Numbered from the stretch's first letter, positions 48,489 to 60,266 are shown. The stretch is 64,000 nt of DNA from Collybiopsis luxurians FD-317 M1 (GCA_000827265.1 KN834775.1:374707-438706); one strand, 5' to 3'. Made by a program: numbers and translations. The notes: generated by a model from the letters alone, not told the origin.

Positions 48489-49633
48489 TCACTCCAGCTC
48501 GGCATTGGACAAGGAGTAGTTGATAAAATGGGCGCGTATTGCGACATCCAGTGTATCGACGTCAAAGTCTGGGATGCTATCCTCCCACTCATCGAGCCTT
48601 GTTGCAAGAGCCGAACGATCATACTGGATGTTAAGATCGCCTCTTTCGCAATGAACCTCCAAACAGAGAGAAAAGTGCTTCTCAAGAAAAGAAGTCTGGG
48701 CGGCATCAGTTATTTGAAGGGTAGCGTTTTGTAAGAGCGATTCTGCTTCAGGTGAGATGGTAGGGAAGGTAATGAAGCAACCCATCTGCAGCAGCGCAGT
48801 AATTTACATCGAGTCAGTCGAAAAGGGTATAACAAGCTCACATACTTCCAGATCAAATCCAAAATTATTGTTTTTGAATTCATCTTCCAGGACGGTTGGT
48901 AACCAGATGAGATTGTGTCCACTGTGATTTGTTTCTGGATCGGAAGAATAGTTCAGGTAGCTCTCAGGGAATACGATCCAAAGCAGGCTCTTCGAAGAGC
49001 ATCCCGGAACATCGATGGAGAAAAGAGGTTTCGCACTTTCTGCTGGTGATGCCTAAGTGAAAGAGTACTCAGTCTTCAGCAGAAGGGCTAAGCACACCGC
49101 TATATTTGCGAACCGATCCTTACCAAAGCTCTTTCTTGCGTCTCATTCCGTTCCTGTTCAGATAACGTCCGGATAGAGCCTGGGATGCCCCAATGATGCG
49201 TGTTTCCAAGGCTTTCCACCATAAAGTTGCCAGGTTCCCAGACATCGGAGGAGTTCCAATCCACAGGATCCGATTCCACCTTGCTAGGGAGGTAGTGAAG
49301 AATGCTAACTGACTCCACTGTACAACGATATATCGTTGGCGGAGGACCATGAGACATAACCGAAAGCCACCGCGCCACATCTTTCGTTGAGAGATGGAAC
49401 CTCTTAGTGTTTAATCCTTCAAGCAGAAAATTGATCAGGCGTACTCAGTAACCTGAAAGAAAAGCAATGCCTGTCTACGAATGAATAATGCACTCACCGA
49501 TAATGAGGGCCCCAGGCTGGATTAGTTCTGCATAGAATATGAAAGTATCCCACCCTTCTACAATTGCCTTTTCTGAGAGCAAGTGCGTGGAGGTAGAGTC
49601 GTAGCGGGCCTGAACTTGACTAGTGGATGCCAT
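48489..49633 (-). CDS. unrecognised protein, copy A of a local two-copy family
   Basis: Exons 49498-49633, 49124-49416, 48846-49052 and 48489-48785 sum to 933 nt (310 aa), all in phase. No known domain was recognised. It begins MASTSQVQARYDSTSTHLLS. Conserved between the two copies are EGWDTFIFY, LNTKR.HLSTKDV.RW, SSDVWEPGNFM, PGC.S.SL.WIVFPESYLN, GHNLI.LPTVLE and a C-terminal domain FPTISPEAESLLQNATLQI, with CLEVHCERGDLNIQ. There is no signal peptide or membrane helix. It is convergent with the tRNA synthetase gene. Function unknown; copy B at 53446-54635 is broken, so A is probably the functional member. Confidence 0.7.
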
Positions 49634-51541
49634 GAGAAAGGGTTCTTGAACGTAGGATGGCCGTTGAAAGTTCGAATTAAACAAAAGCATTAGCGCCCAC
49701 CAAGCAAACCTGGCAAGTCAGAAGCATAAAGTGGCAAACTCAAGTATTATCGTCACTGATCAACCCACTAATTTGCCACTAATACCAACTCCACGTGTCT
49801 TCAACTAGCTCGGGCGTGGCTTGGTCCACGGACATGGGACAAGGTCCCATACTTATGTTTTTTTCTTTCGTGTCAACCAACGACAAGTTCGCGGGTAAAG
49901 ACTGGTTGAGATTGCGGTTATATTTTTGAGCGGTAAGTATATGCCGCTGTATTCATCAGCAGCATAGGCTGGGACCTACTCGTCCATATGGTAGTGACGC
50001 AGGTGATAGACTGAATCGATATTACTGGACCCGGTTTTGTGATGTTCTCTGTCCCTACGACTGAGTCATGGTTCACGTTGGGGTACACGTTAAAGTACGG
50101 ACTCAAATACCACCGAATGAAAAGTTGTGGGCGACAACTTGATGTCAGGAGTTAATCCGATAGTTATCATACTACCATAGGTACATTCGTTGACGACACC
50201 TTCAACTGACTCCTCTATTTTGAGGAGAAAAAAATGTATCGAATTCGTATGGCCCTATTGTGGGCTAAGTGCTGATTTACCCTTGATTCGGTCAATTAAT
50301 CCGCTAAGCCATTACATGTTGATTACATGCATAGTGTCTTCCCTAGTTCAGATGAATAGAAGCTGGCAGATCAAGCAGTTTCTCTGACCAATGTGATTCA
50401 AGCCTTTAACACCTCCTTACGGCTTATCCTCGGCGGTACCTACTTAGAGAATTGATGTGGTGGCGAAAAGACTCCCAGAAACAAATGTCACTTCCTTATA
50501 TGGAAGAGCTGTTCCCACCTGCCCTCCAGCCTCGTTCTGCGACTACAGACTGACTACCATAGGCTGTAAATGTCCTATAACTACTACTTAAAATTTTATA
50601 ATGGACAAAAGCATAAGAGTAGGCTTGGACCGGCTCTAAAAACCGAGCTAAAACCTCCATATTTTGTGGATTACCATATAAGGCAGTGACATCTTTTTCT
50701 GTGTCCACTGTAAGTACCACGAAGCCGATGAGGGCAGATTGTCGTATTAAAATATCTCTTGAGTGTAATGAATTGAATAAGATTATTGATTTGAAGCTCT
50801 AAGTGCACCTTGATTCATGTTATCTCCTTAGCCTTTACCATCATAATCAAAACCAGCAATTCAGCATAAGAGAATTTCTGGAGTAAGAGTCCACGAGTAA
50901 TATTTGCTACTGTTCTGATTCGGAAGTTATGAGTTCCGTAGATAGGGGGGATTCTCATCTGGTACGTTCAATGCGAATTCGATGGCTTTGGTATCACAAT
51001 CAAGAAGATCTTGAAGGTCAACCCTGGCCTAGGACTACTACCTGCCCGGTAGTATCGCGCTATGAGCGTGGGTGGCAAATGCGAGTCAGTAAGAGTGAAG
51101 ATACTCAGAAGGCAGTGGCCCGGGCGATCCAAGGCATGATGGCGGCAATAATAACGACAAAAAAAATCGATACACAATTCAATCTTGAAGCAATTGACCC
51201 CGCATGGAAAGTCACAGCATTGAACACCCACAAAAAAATTATTCTGATTTCCAAAGGCAGTAGCTTGTATGATCATACTCAAAGTATGCCTACTTACACG
51301 CATATATCGACCATAACTTTAAATTGGAATGCACCGAGTCAACGCATATAGTTATCTTAACGGACAGGTTTACGTGCACCATTCGTTTTTCTAGTCAATT
51401 CATTCTCATTATGCACATGACAGTCGGATACCTGCCGTCTTCCCTTATAATGTTCTAGCAAAAGTTCTTCTGTCGTCTCCCATTCTTACGTTTTGAAGGT
51501 TGACTTACTACCCAGAATCCTTCAACGTGCACCACTCAGTT
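49634..51541. other. gene-poor stretch
   Basis: About 1.9 kb, rather AT-rich. A 140-codon open frame at 50929-51351 on the plus strand and shorter ones on the minus strand show no known motif, splice structure or sequence bias. Probably non-coding or relic sequence. I see no transposase or reverse transcriptase motif in it. Confidence 0.35.
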
Positions 51542-52778
51542 ATGGAATACTCCTCTGAGAAGGATATTAATATTGACCAGCGAAATGTGTTTATATGGAG
51601 CAATAATGTATTTTTTAACTATCAACTTGCTTTGATCGGAGGTATGGCATTCACTTTCGAGCAAGCTTTCGAGCTTCAGGCTACTACTATTTATGCATTA
51701 GGGTTCTACACAGACGGCACCATCACTTACTCAAATGTGGAGACCATGATATGGATCATTTTGAAGAATGATACCGGGTTTCCGATTCACTGTGCGTTAT
51801 TCCGAGTCTGCTGTTCCCTTTCTATTGTTTACTTGAAAACGTAGCTCTGTACGTGACACCTATCGATGTAAACCCTCAAATAATGTCAGGTCGAACGTAC
51901 GTCAAGTACGTCCAGCAAGTACGTCCGCAACGACCATCAGCCAATATGTATATTTCTGCGGGCCATTATGCTCTATTTGTCTATGAAATAGATCCTAGGA
52001 CTGGACAAAGATGTAACTATACCATTTGAGTAGACCGTTGACCAAGTCAAAATTTGATGTCATTGAATTCATAGATTTATCTGGGGCGCCACCGAAACTT
52101 CGAGAGGCTATCATCCAGTCCAGGACCCCTGGTCCCTCTACGCGGGGAACTGCCGGAGGTACACGGGTATGTTGATCTTAGTAACAACTCGATTTTTCTC
52201 AGCTAATGCAGCGTTCATCTAAGTCTCGCTCAGTTCGGGACAAAGTCCGCCGGCGGGATGGTAAGTGCCGGGTTTCGCAAACAACTGCGCCTTTCCGTTC
52301 CCGCGGTTTGAATTACAAGGGGTTCCAAGTAGCCCATATTTTTCCACTTGGATATACGAGACAGGTATGTTCATAACGTGCAACACGGTAAATGTAATTT
52401 CTAAATCAGCATCACTATATGGTTTTGCATACTACATAGGCATCTCAGATTGTGGAGCCGTTACTTCTTCCCTTTGTTAGTCACAGAGAAATAGCAGACG
52501 GACCCCATAATGCGTTGCTTTTGAGGTCAGACATCCACGACCAATTTGATGATTACCAATTGAGCTGCAAGTTGGTAATTATACAAGGAATGCGATTCTG
52601 GAAAATCGTTCGTTTCGAGCGAACCGGGGCACCTTCTGTTTCCGCTACTCCTGGATATTTAAGCCCTCCAGTTCCAAGCATTATAGTCGAAGACTTCAAT
52701 GAAGGACTGATGAAGCATCATTTCGAGACGTGCGTATTATGGCACGTTGCCGGGTTCGGACGAGGAAGGGGCAAGTAA
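51542..52778 (+). CDS. HNH endonuclease domain protein (mushroom-type)
   Basis: The 3' half reads VRDKVRRRDGKCRVSQ, then GFQVAHIFPLGYTRQ, and after an intron IVEPLLLPF, IADGPHNALLLRSDIHDQFD and HFETCVLWHVAGFGRG. The AHIFP / N / H..FD pattern is the HNH (beta-beta-alpha metal) nuclease core: His in AHIFP, Asn in GPHNALLL, His in IHDQF. The single cysteines in the GKCRVS area fit the fungal subtype. The 5' part (51542 on, about 200 codons in pieces: TPIDVNPQIMSG, YALFVYEIDPRTGQR) is a weakly conserved N-terminal region whose exons I place only roughly. Such proteins are abundant and usually of unknown role in Agaricomycetes. No linked mobile element is seen. Confidence 0.7.
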
Positions 52779-53251
52779 ATGACCTCGGAAAAGAGTATCA
52801 ATGACCTGATCTTCATCTTATCCTGTCCTTTTTGCCTTCTCGTAATGTACAATAAATGTATAAGTACCGAGGTCTTGTACTTCACTTTTTCGAGAACGAA
52901 TGTATAATTCTTGATCCGTTAACAACTTTAAAGCAGTGGGATGACACGAGTGGTGTATCTATGAGTGAGGAGGTTACGAGACTCCATCTCAGGCGTAGGC
53001 ATTGAGAAGGGAAACTTTTTTTTGTCCGAATAAATGTATAAACTTATAGCGTTACTTAAAGCGCATTTGTATTCGCTCAGCATTAAATCGAGCAGGGTGT
53101 TTCGCACGAAATGTAAAATCAGTCTTGTGTATATCTTCAACAATGAAGTTATATGTATTATGGGCCTTCAGCATAGCAATAGAGTTGTTGCTGCCAGGCT
53201 GGAAGGAGAACATCCTGGATTTTTATAATACCATCACGCTACTGACAATGT

Positions 53252-53366
53252 GTCGGCTTAGGCTCGGCTTAGGCCCAAAGCCATCTAGCCGGGTAAGCCG
53301 AGTCGCGGCCGGACTCAGACCTTCCACGGCTCCTCGGCTTAAATTCCGGTAGGCCGGCAGCCTCAG
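53252..53366. repeat. GC-rich cluster of cggctta / taagccg motifs
   Basis: Several copies of tcggcttagg and its inverse taagccgag lie within 115 bp in a locally GC-rich patch inside AT-richer DNA. Inverted copies could form hairpins. It looks like part of a non-autonomous or decayed repeat, but ends and target duplications were not defined. Confidence 0.45.
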
Positions 53367-53445
53367 TTTACTATTCGTAAATTTTATGACCGAAGTGAGG
53401 GAAAATCAACGAACATATTTGTCCTTTGGCATCAGAAGTCCAAAG

Positions 53446-54635
53446 TTACTCCAGCTCGACGCTGTACAGGGCGTATATTATGAAGTGGGTGCGAATTGCA
53501 ACATCTAGTGCATCGGTGTCGAATTCCGGGATGCTATCCTCCCACTCATCGAGCCTCGTTACAAGAGCCGAATCGTCAAACTGGATATTGAGATCGCCTC
53601 TTTCGCAATGAACCTCCAAACAGAGAAAAGTGCTTCCCAAGAAAAGAAGTCTGGGCACCATCGGCTATTTGAAGGGTAGCATTTTGTAAGAGCGATTCCG
53701 CTTCCGGTGAGATGGTAGGGAAGGTAACGAAGCGACCCATCTACGGCAGCGTAGTATTTTGCATCGAGTTAGTAAAAGAGGGTAAAACGAGCATTCATAC
53801 CTCCAGATCGAATCCAAAATTATTGTTTTAAATTCCTTTTCCAGAACGGTTGGTAACAAGATAAGGTTGTGTCCACTGAACTTTGTTTCTGGATCGCAAG
53901 AGAAGTTCAAATAGCTCTCAGGAAATACAATCCAAATCAAGCTATCCGAAGGGCATCCTGGCACATTAATGGAGAAAAAAGGCTTCGTGCTTTGGAAGGT
54001 GATGCCTATGTAGAAAAGCTTCAATAGGACTGATAGCCGTAAGCGTGGCACAGGCACACCATTATATGCGATCTGATACTTACCAGAGGTCCTGTACGTC
54101 CCGGATTCATCAATTCCTGCTCCTCGTCCTGTTCCTGTTCCGATAATGTCAAAATAGGGCCTGGGATACCCCAATCATACCCCAATCATACGTGTTTCCA
54201 AGATCTTTTAGCATGAAGTTGCCAGGTTCCCAGACATCGGAAGACCCCCAATTCACAGAATCCCGTTCCACCTGGTCAGGGAGGTAAGAGAGAATGCTAG
54301 CGGACTGCATTGTACGACGATATATCATTGGCGGGGTACCATGGGACATAATGGAAATCCACCGCACCACATCTTTCGTTGAGAGATGGGATCTCTTGGT
54401 GTTTAATCCTTTGATCAGAAAATTAATCAGGCATGCTCATAATGCTCATAACCCAAAGAGAAGCGATGCCTGTCTACTATAAAGAGATACTGCACTTACT
54501 GAGAACGAGGGTTCCAGGTTGAATTAATTCATTATAGAATATGAAAGTATCCCATCCTTCTACAATTGCCTTTTCTGAGACCAAATGCGTGAAGGTAGAA
54601 TCGTAGTGGATCCGAACTTCGCGAGTGGATGCCAT
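53446..54635 (-). pseudogene. unrecognised family, copy B, frameshifted
   Basis: The second copy of the gene at 48489-49633, in the same orientation, starting MASTREVRIHYDSTFTHLVS. It matches copy A over all four exons. An 11-bp tandem duplication (two copies of accccaatcat at 54168-54189) sits in exon 2. Relative to copy A it shifts the frame right after the NT..WG residues and makes a stop soon after. Downstream of it, the other frame again matches copy A (LSEQE.. then AKP/TKPFFSI). The last exon is intact and ends at 53446. The gene is probably dead unless the duplication is an assembly error. Confidence 0.75.
54168..54189. repeat. 11-bp tandem duplication inside copy B
   Basis: accccaatcat occurs twice head to tail (54168-54178 and 54179-54189). 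Copy A has the single version at the matching place. Confidence 0.9.
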
Positions 54636-55566
54636 GAGAGGGTTCTTGAAGGCAGGACGTCCGCTGAAAGTTCGAATAGAACAAAAAGCAATGGCACTTA
54701 CCAAGCGATCCAGGACACGCAGACTTTCTACAGTAAAAGGATAATACAGATGTGGCAAACTTGAGTACTCGCAGGTTAGATTATCGTCACTGATCAAGCT
54801 CCCGTATTTAATACCAACTCCACGTGCGTTTGGGCACGGCTTGATTTGGATTGTGATGAAGCGGTCCACGATAAATTGGATGAGAGTAAGAAAGCACTAG
54901 GATCCGACGGAACCGCTGAGTTTCAAACTCAGCGGTCAAGCTTCAAATTACACGGTAAACTTTGAGAATTAGGATTATCATGGTTACTCGAATAAAAGCA
55001 GCTTCAAAAAATCAATGAACCAAGTCGAAAAGGTACTGGCACCAAACGAAGAAGCAGGCTAAAGTTTCAAAATGAATTTCTGAGGAGGATTCGCAAGGAG
55101 CTTTCGTGGCATTCACACGCCCATTGCAAATTCTTCACGTGTTCGTATTGAAACGCTCTTTCTAAGTCCCTTTTTGTACTATGTAGAGCAACTATCATAA
55201 GTATAACAGTTCGGCATGTAAGTACGTATCAATGAAACAATTTTCTGATCGCTGAGTATCCGAAAACAGACAGTAGGACGAGTGAATCATCCGGCACCAA
55301 GAAAATTGATAGAAATCCGTCGTCGAAGGATCTGTAGACCAAATTGCCAATGAGGGAATACCAATTCGTCCTTGATTAAAAAAAAACAGTCCGCAAGGCA
55401 ATCCGTACAAAACTGTGCTAACTTGTTAGACTCTATCGCAAAGTTAAGGCTCACACTTACATAGAGGCATGAGATAAATTATAAAAAAGAAACTACCTCA
55501 ACCATCAACGTCTGCATAATTGCAAGATTTAGTATATAACCCGGCGTCTCGGAAGGATTTTGGCGC
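54636..55566. other. intergenic
   Basis: About 930 bp. A short minus-strand frame at 55195-55410 (71 codons) has no recognised motif. No gene supported. Confidence 0.35.
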
Positions 55567-55950
55567 TCACAGAAGAGTCAGTGTAAGATCACCGTGTACT
55601 CTGGCTTTGATCTCCACCGCAACGTCTAGGTTCAAATCCAGTCTGAGGGCCAAATTGTCGTTGTCTTTGCCCCCCTTTCCACCATCATTACTCTTCTGGT
55701 TTCCTTGTCCTGCCCCTGTAATCTGATCTCCACCGTCTTCATTCTCAATAACATCAGGAAGTCCTCCGGATTTCTTGCCACCTCGTCGCCGACGACGTGA
55801 CACGGATTCGGCAGCATCTGAATCGTCCTCCATAACACCGCGACTGTGGCTGCGGGATGTTCGACTTCTACTTCTGCGTCTCGACTGGGCTCGTTGCTGG
55901 GCAGGAAGAGGGCTGGCACCTGGGGAGGAAGAACGGGATATGTCTGCCAT
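55567..55950 (-). CDS. small Arg/Ser-rich protein with conserved acidic/hydrophobic C-terminus
   Basis: A single-exon frame of 127 aa: MADISRSSSPGASPLPAQ, a run of RRRSRSRTSRSHSRG, a second basic run SRRRRRGGKKSG, a Gly/Asn/Lys linker, and the end LALRLDLNLDVAVEIKARVHGDLTLTLL. That amphipathic end is of the kind conserved in small fungal proteins of unknown function (my recollection only). The rest is disordered. Function unknown. Codon and composition bias support a real gene. Confidence 0.65.
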   Translation of the reverse strand: MADISRSSSPGASPLPAQQRAQSRRRSRSRTSRSHSRGVMEDDSDAAESVSRRRRRGGKKSGGLPDVIENEDGGDQITGAGQGNQKSNDGGKGGKDNDNLALRLDLNLDVAVEIKARVHGDLTLTLL

Positions 55951-56113
55951 GGATAAGAGGAAGAAAGAAACGCGGTAACTATAGTAGCTACAGACTTTTT
56001 AAGCAAGTATCCAACGCGCGTCATAACGCGCCTGTTGGTTCCTGATGACGCGTTTCAATATAGTAAGCGCTCGAAAAAAAATTAGACGCCCATCACCCAC
56101 AGTACGCCACAAT

Positions 56114-57075
56114 ATGCGCCTCAAACTGCTGAACGATATCTTGACCGAGATATCGCTGGATGATCAGGTCGCAAACGTATTCATGTCGCCCTTTCAACGA
56201 ATATTTACTTTTTAAAAGGAACTCGCTCGGTCTCTCACTCAGCTTCGGGTGACATCTGATAGTTCCAGCTTGGTTGACAAGGCTGGTATTGCAAAGTTTC
56301 ATTGCATTTATCTGTCTCTGAACTTTTCTCAAGCTTATTAGCGAATCTGTGGAAGCAAGACTCTTGCAAGAAATTGAGTCAAGACTTTCGTTCATTTCTG
56401 AATATCTTTCTCGTAAGCGGTCTCTGTTTTGGTCTCCGACTACCAATGCTTAATTTTCTGTTCGTCTATGAGAGCATGACTCCGATGCCAATGTATTAGA
56501 GCGCATACACCAAGAATTAGAGAACATCCTCGATTTAGAGTCTCAAGTTTCCTCAATCTGGTCAACCCCAAAGGATCATATCACTCGTATCAATGAGGTA
56601 TACAATATTTATCACGTATTATGCATCTTGGCCTCATCCACTGCAGCTGCACACTCGTCTCCAAGCAGAATTAATGGATGCAATGTCTACCGTTCCTCCT
56701 ATATTGAATGAGAAAAGGAAAGCCGACGGTGCCCTAACAGCTGCCTCCATCGAAGCCTCTCTGGTCAAACTTTCCCTATTCAGGGCTCAAGCGCATCATA
56801 AACTCTACGGATTCGCTTCAGACACTCAACCAGACGCCACGATGGCCCATGCCCTATCTATCGCCTATGACAAGCTGAAAGATGAAGCGGACCATTTGAA
56901 GGAAGAAGAGCAAGCTCTAGACGATCAGATTGAAGCGTATGCACGTTTGATACGTTTGGCAGATGGTGGGAACAGCGGAAGATTCGCGCAGATTGTCGAA
57001 GACTATGTACAAGTTGAGAAGGAGACAGAAGAGTGTAAACGGGATTTGCGACGATTAGGGTGGATAGGGGACTAG
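56114..57075 (+). CDS. coiled-coil protein, copy 1, integrity uncertain
   Basis: Start at 56114 (MRLKLLNDILTEISLDDQ). The frame meets a stop at 56213-56215; a possible intron from 56167 to about 56217 would remove it and continue ELARSLTQLRVTSD. Later exons give ESVEARLLQEIESRLSF, ERIHQELENILDLESQVSS and the main part QAELMDAMSTVPPILNEKRK, SLVKLSLFRAQAHHKLYG, DEADHLKEEEQALDDQ and ECKRDLRRLGWIGD, ending at 57075. A one-base frame change near the join at 56330-56340 is unresolved. Predicted mostly helical with coiled coils. No domain recognised. It has a second, clearly broken copy at about 62990-64000. Confidence 0.5.
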
Positions 57076-57215
57076 GCAGTGCGCTTATGGTCCAGCACAA
57101 TTCTTGACTCCTGTTTTCTGGTTGGTCGCTGCGTCCTCTCCTTTCCTTGATAAGCTCTTCCCAGAGCCACTCTCTGCCGATATTCTTGAAGCAACATCAA
57201 TCTATGTCGTTGACC

Positions 57216-57958
57216 ACTCTCCCGTACTGTCCCGTACTGATCGAGACTCAGATTGCCAATTTCCCGATTATAGACAATAAGCACCGCGGCTCGAGGCTAG
57301 CGTATAAATAGTGCCTTAAGACCCAGAACGTCTTCATGCTATCCATCATGATTCATACCATCGCTGTGTCATTGTACTCCCTGTTGAACTCATCGAACTT
57401 GTCATGGACGAGTTCCGGACACAACCTCCTTCCTCCCATGACCGCGCAGTCTATATGAAATCTTCCCTCTCTGTTTCGGTCCCCGACTATCAAGCTTCGT
57501 TTAGCATTAATTTGTCACATTACCCTATACGACATTCCTGGCAGTGACCAGGATCACTACGGTAAGTGCAGTATTTGTTGATTTGCATATTAGAGTAAAC
57601 GTGTACTCCAAAAATCTTTTGCAAGGACCCGCAAATAAGGTCCAGTATCTATCTCATGTAATTAGTTCATGATGGATCATGATCCTGATGTGTACGGCTA
57701 AAAAAAAAATAGACGACCATATATAGTAAGAGATGCAAATTAGGCGCTTCATTGAAGTTGATTCCTGAAAATTGCTTTGACAGAACTGCAGACGGCTCAG
57801 CAGGAAGCGCATCTTCTAAGGCTCCTGAATTGCAGACCTGTCTTCTTGGCTGTACTACTGGAAAGGAGGTAGGCGAGTTCTCCAAAGCTCTCGTTTGAGC
57901 TGGTCCCTGCTCCGCAGTATTCTAGATTTCTTGTAAGCTCTTCCGTGATCAATTATAT
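57216..57958. other. intergenic with F-box-like remnant
   Basis: A plus-strand TATA-like tataaata at 57303 is followed by a frame reading CVIVLPVELIELVMDEF (about 57369-57420), resembling the start of a basidiomycete F-box, but without an ATG in frame or a continuing gene. The rest shows nothing clear. Confidence 0.35.
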
Positions 57959-59390
57959 CTACTCGAGGAACACACGAACATGGAAGATAGTTTGTTGAAT
58001 GATCGTTGAGATCGAGATAGCCGTGGAGAGTGCCAGTTTAACCTGTAAATGGATATTGGGTGTCATGTCCGCTTGCTTGCCTTAGTGCACTTACCTGAAA
58101 TGCGCTTCTCGCTTCTTGTACACGCTGTTGAAGGAGTCGAAGATCATCGCTGTCCTTTTGAGCGAATGCTACCAAGCGGAAACGATTCGACGTGCTTCGC
58201 TTTCCGGTCCTGTTGATTTTACCAAGGGATTGGAGAATAATATCCTGGAGAGTGCTGATAACCCAGTGGATTCAACAATCTCCTCTCGAATAGGATTGAC
58301 GACAAGATACCAACCAAAAATACTCGTCTATATCTTTCCGCAACTCTGAGTCTGCTTGAGTAGAAGGATGCCTTTGAATTTTCCGTACGATCATGCGGAA
58401 GTCGTCCCTCACCACCTGCAGAATTTCACTTGCCAAGTCGTCGTTGCTACGTAAAGTCTGAACGTTAAGGAGCGATAAGGAGATATACATAAATCCGCAT
58501 CTCCGAAAGAAAGCACGACGAACACACACCTGCATAGTTCTACAAACCCCGCCTAACATTCCCGCGGCAGGCTTGAGCATCCCGAGTATTGGAACGCCGT
58601 CACACAATGCGGTCAAAACACCTCCAACATTCGCTGCAATGACCAGTGCGTTTTCACCTCGGTGGGACACTTGCGGTGATACGTAAGGCTACTAATTTAT
58701 CAACAATCACAGAGATTGCGTAAACGCTAGGGAAATTATTCACCATCGCAATGAAATAAATCGCCCTAAGTTGGTTTCGCAAAGACTTCAGCTTCTTGAG
58801 AGAATCGGCCTTCCTTCTGGAAAGCAGATCACTACGGCCTGAATTCGACGCAGGAGCTCGGGCTCTAGCGTATTGAATTGTCGACCACAAGATGCTGGGC
58901 GAAATCTCAGTTGAATACAAATCCAACAACGATTGTTTCTGAACTCACCTTGTCATCATTGGTAGAAAATTCTGGATAGTAATACCGTCTCTTTCAGCCG
59001 CCTCTATTGACTGCTCGTCTTCGGCCAAAGCTGCCTCATATATGTCACATATTTCCATTACAACTCGGCGATGTCCGTCAATAGTGATTTCGCGATCCTA
59101 AAACCCAAACAAATCATTCAGAGTGGGAAATCTGCTACTGATCGACAATCAAATCCTACCAAACTGAGAACTCTCAATTGCTCGAGCAGCTCCCTCGGCT
59201 CAAATATGCTAGAAGGATCCACAGTGGATGTTGCTTCGGCATTAAAAAAGGATAGGGTGGGAACATAGGTACCAGGACCTGTTGCAGCACCGACACTTCG
59301 ACGACGGCGTAAGAACATGAATTTAATCATGATTTTTGCTGATGTTGAACTTGACGAAGATATTGTGGTATGTGCATAAAAGGAGAACAT
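57959..59390 (-). CDS. helical-bundle protein, MLKL-NTD/HeLo-like (tentative)
   Basis: Multi-exon frame, start at 59390 or 59330 (MIKFMFLRRRRS). Segments: LLEQLRVLSL, DREITIDGHRRVVMEICD, RKADSLKKLKSLRNQLRAI, then ENALVIAANVGGVLTAL, VPILGMLKPAAGMLGGVCRT, LASEILQVVRDDFRMIVRKI, SELRKDIDEY, TSNRFRLVAFAQKDSDDLR and RVQEARSAFQVKLALSTAI, ending at 57959. The order of hydrophobic glycine-rich helices followed by charged helices and a final R...F..kD....L...v..a...F segment matches what I know of fungal HeLo/MLKL-type four-helix domains. This is pattern recognition, not a database match. One intron in the last third (about 58250-58330) is not fully resolved. No NACHT, ANK or kinase domain follows. Confidence 0.5.
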
Positions 59391-60266
59391 TTATGACATC
59401 TGCAGCAATGTTGTACTCGGAAGAAGTCTAACAGCTGTAGTCTCAATGCTAAAGCATTGATGGCTCTGGAACGCGAACATGAGGCTTGGTACATTTCGTT
59501 AATATGAACTAGCTAGTGATATACTCGCTGGCTGGGTACTCCAAAAAAAGCTTCGAAAACCGGATGAGCGCTAGCAAACTTACATACTGTACGTAAACTT
59601 TGTGCGGGATTACTAATCGGATTAGGCTGAGCCTTGAATTTTTGTCGCATTGGGGTTATAACCTGCTTGAATAGCCACAAGCCATATAGCCTTAATCAGA
59701 CTCAAGTGATTTTCCTCTTTTTTTTTTTTTTTTTTTTCTGTTTTTTTCCTTTACAGCTTTCAAAAAACTCAATTTCTCTCTGGGCTCATAAACCCACTTT
59801 TTTCAAATTCATTAATCGATCCTGCGAATGGTAACTGCTCTGGAATCGCATTGGTGTACCAAATTGAGTAGCTACGATTGCCAGATACTGCTCGTATCCA
59901 CTTTATCGCCCAAGGCCTTGCTCCGACTCATTCTCTGTGCAGTATTTCGGCATGGGACTCGACACAACAGCGGATGCTTTTGGCTGTTGACGGGCACGGG
60001 GCGATCCAGAAAGCTATGAGAGTGATCATTTTACGGTGGCTCAACGAAAAGGAACCACAACAGCAAATCAAGATTTCTCAACACATTCGACTACCCGAGT
60101 GTCAAGTTGGTTCATTAAACAGCTTTACTTCAACGGTTTACAGGACCCATCTCCGACAGCATCGCAACTTCCGACTTTTTTTGAATGAGCTTTTTCAACA
60201 AGTGTACAATAGGGTTGTAGAAACCGGCGGTGTCACGATTAATTGGCGTTTGGAGCTGTTATTTAG
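59391..60266. other. gene-poor stretch with poly-T and a 136-codon frame
   Basis: A run of 20 T lies at 59718-59737. A plus-strand open frame 59878-60288 (136 codons, MPDTARIHFIAQGLAPTHSL) has no recognised domain and its end overlaps the start of the tandem duplication; treat as doubtful. Confidence 0.35.

Noticed and set aside
55629..55645. ggttcaaatcc resembling a tRNA T-loop
   Set aside because: It falls inside the small Arg/Ser-rich coding frame on the other strand and has no cloverleaf around it.
56093..56446. 117-codon minus-strand frame opposite the coiled-coil gene
   Set aside because: It is the mirror of the plus-strand gene and its copy at 63 kb has the same mirror frame; no domain.
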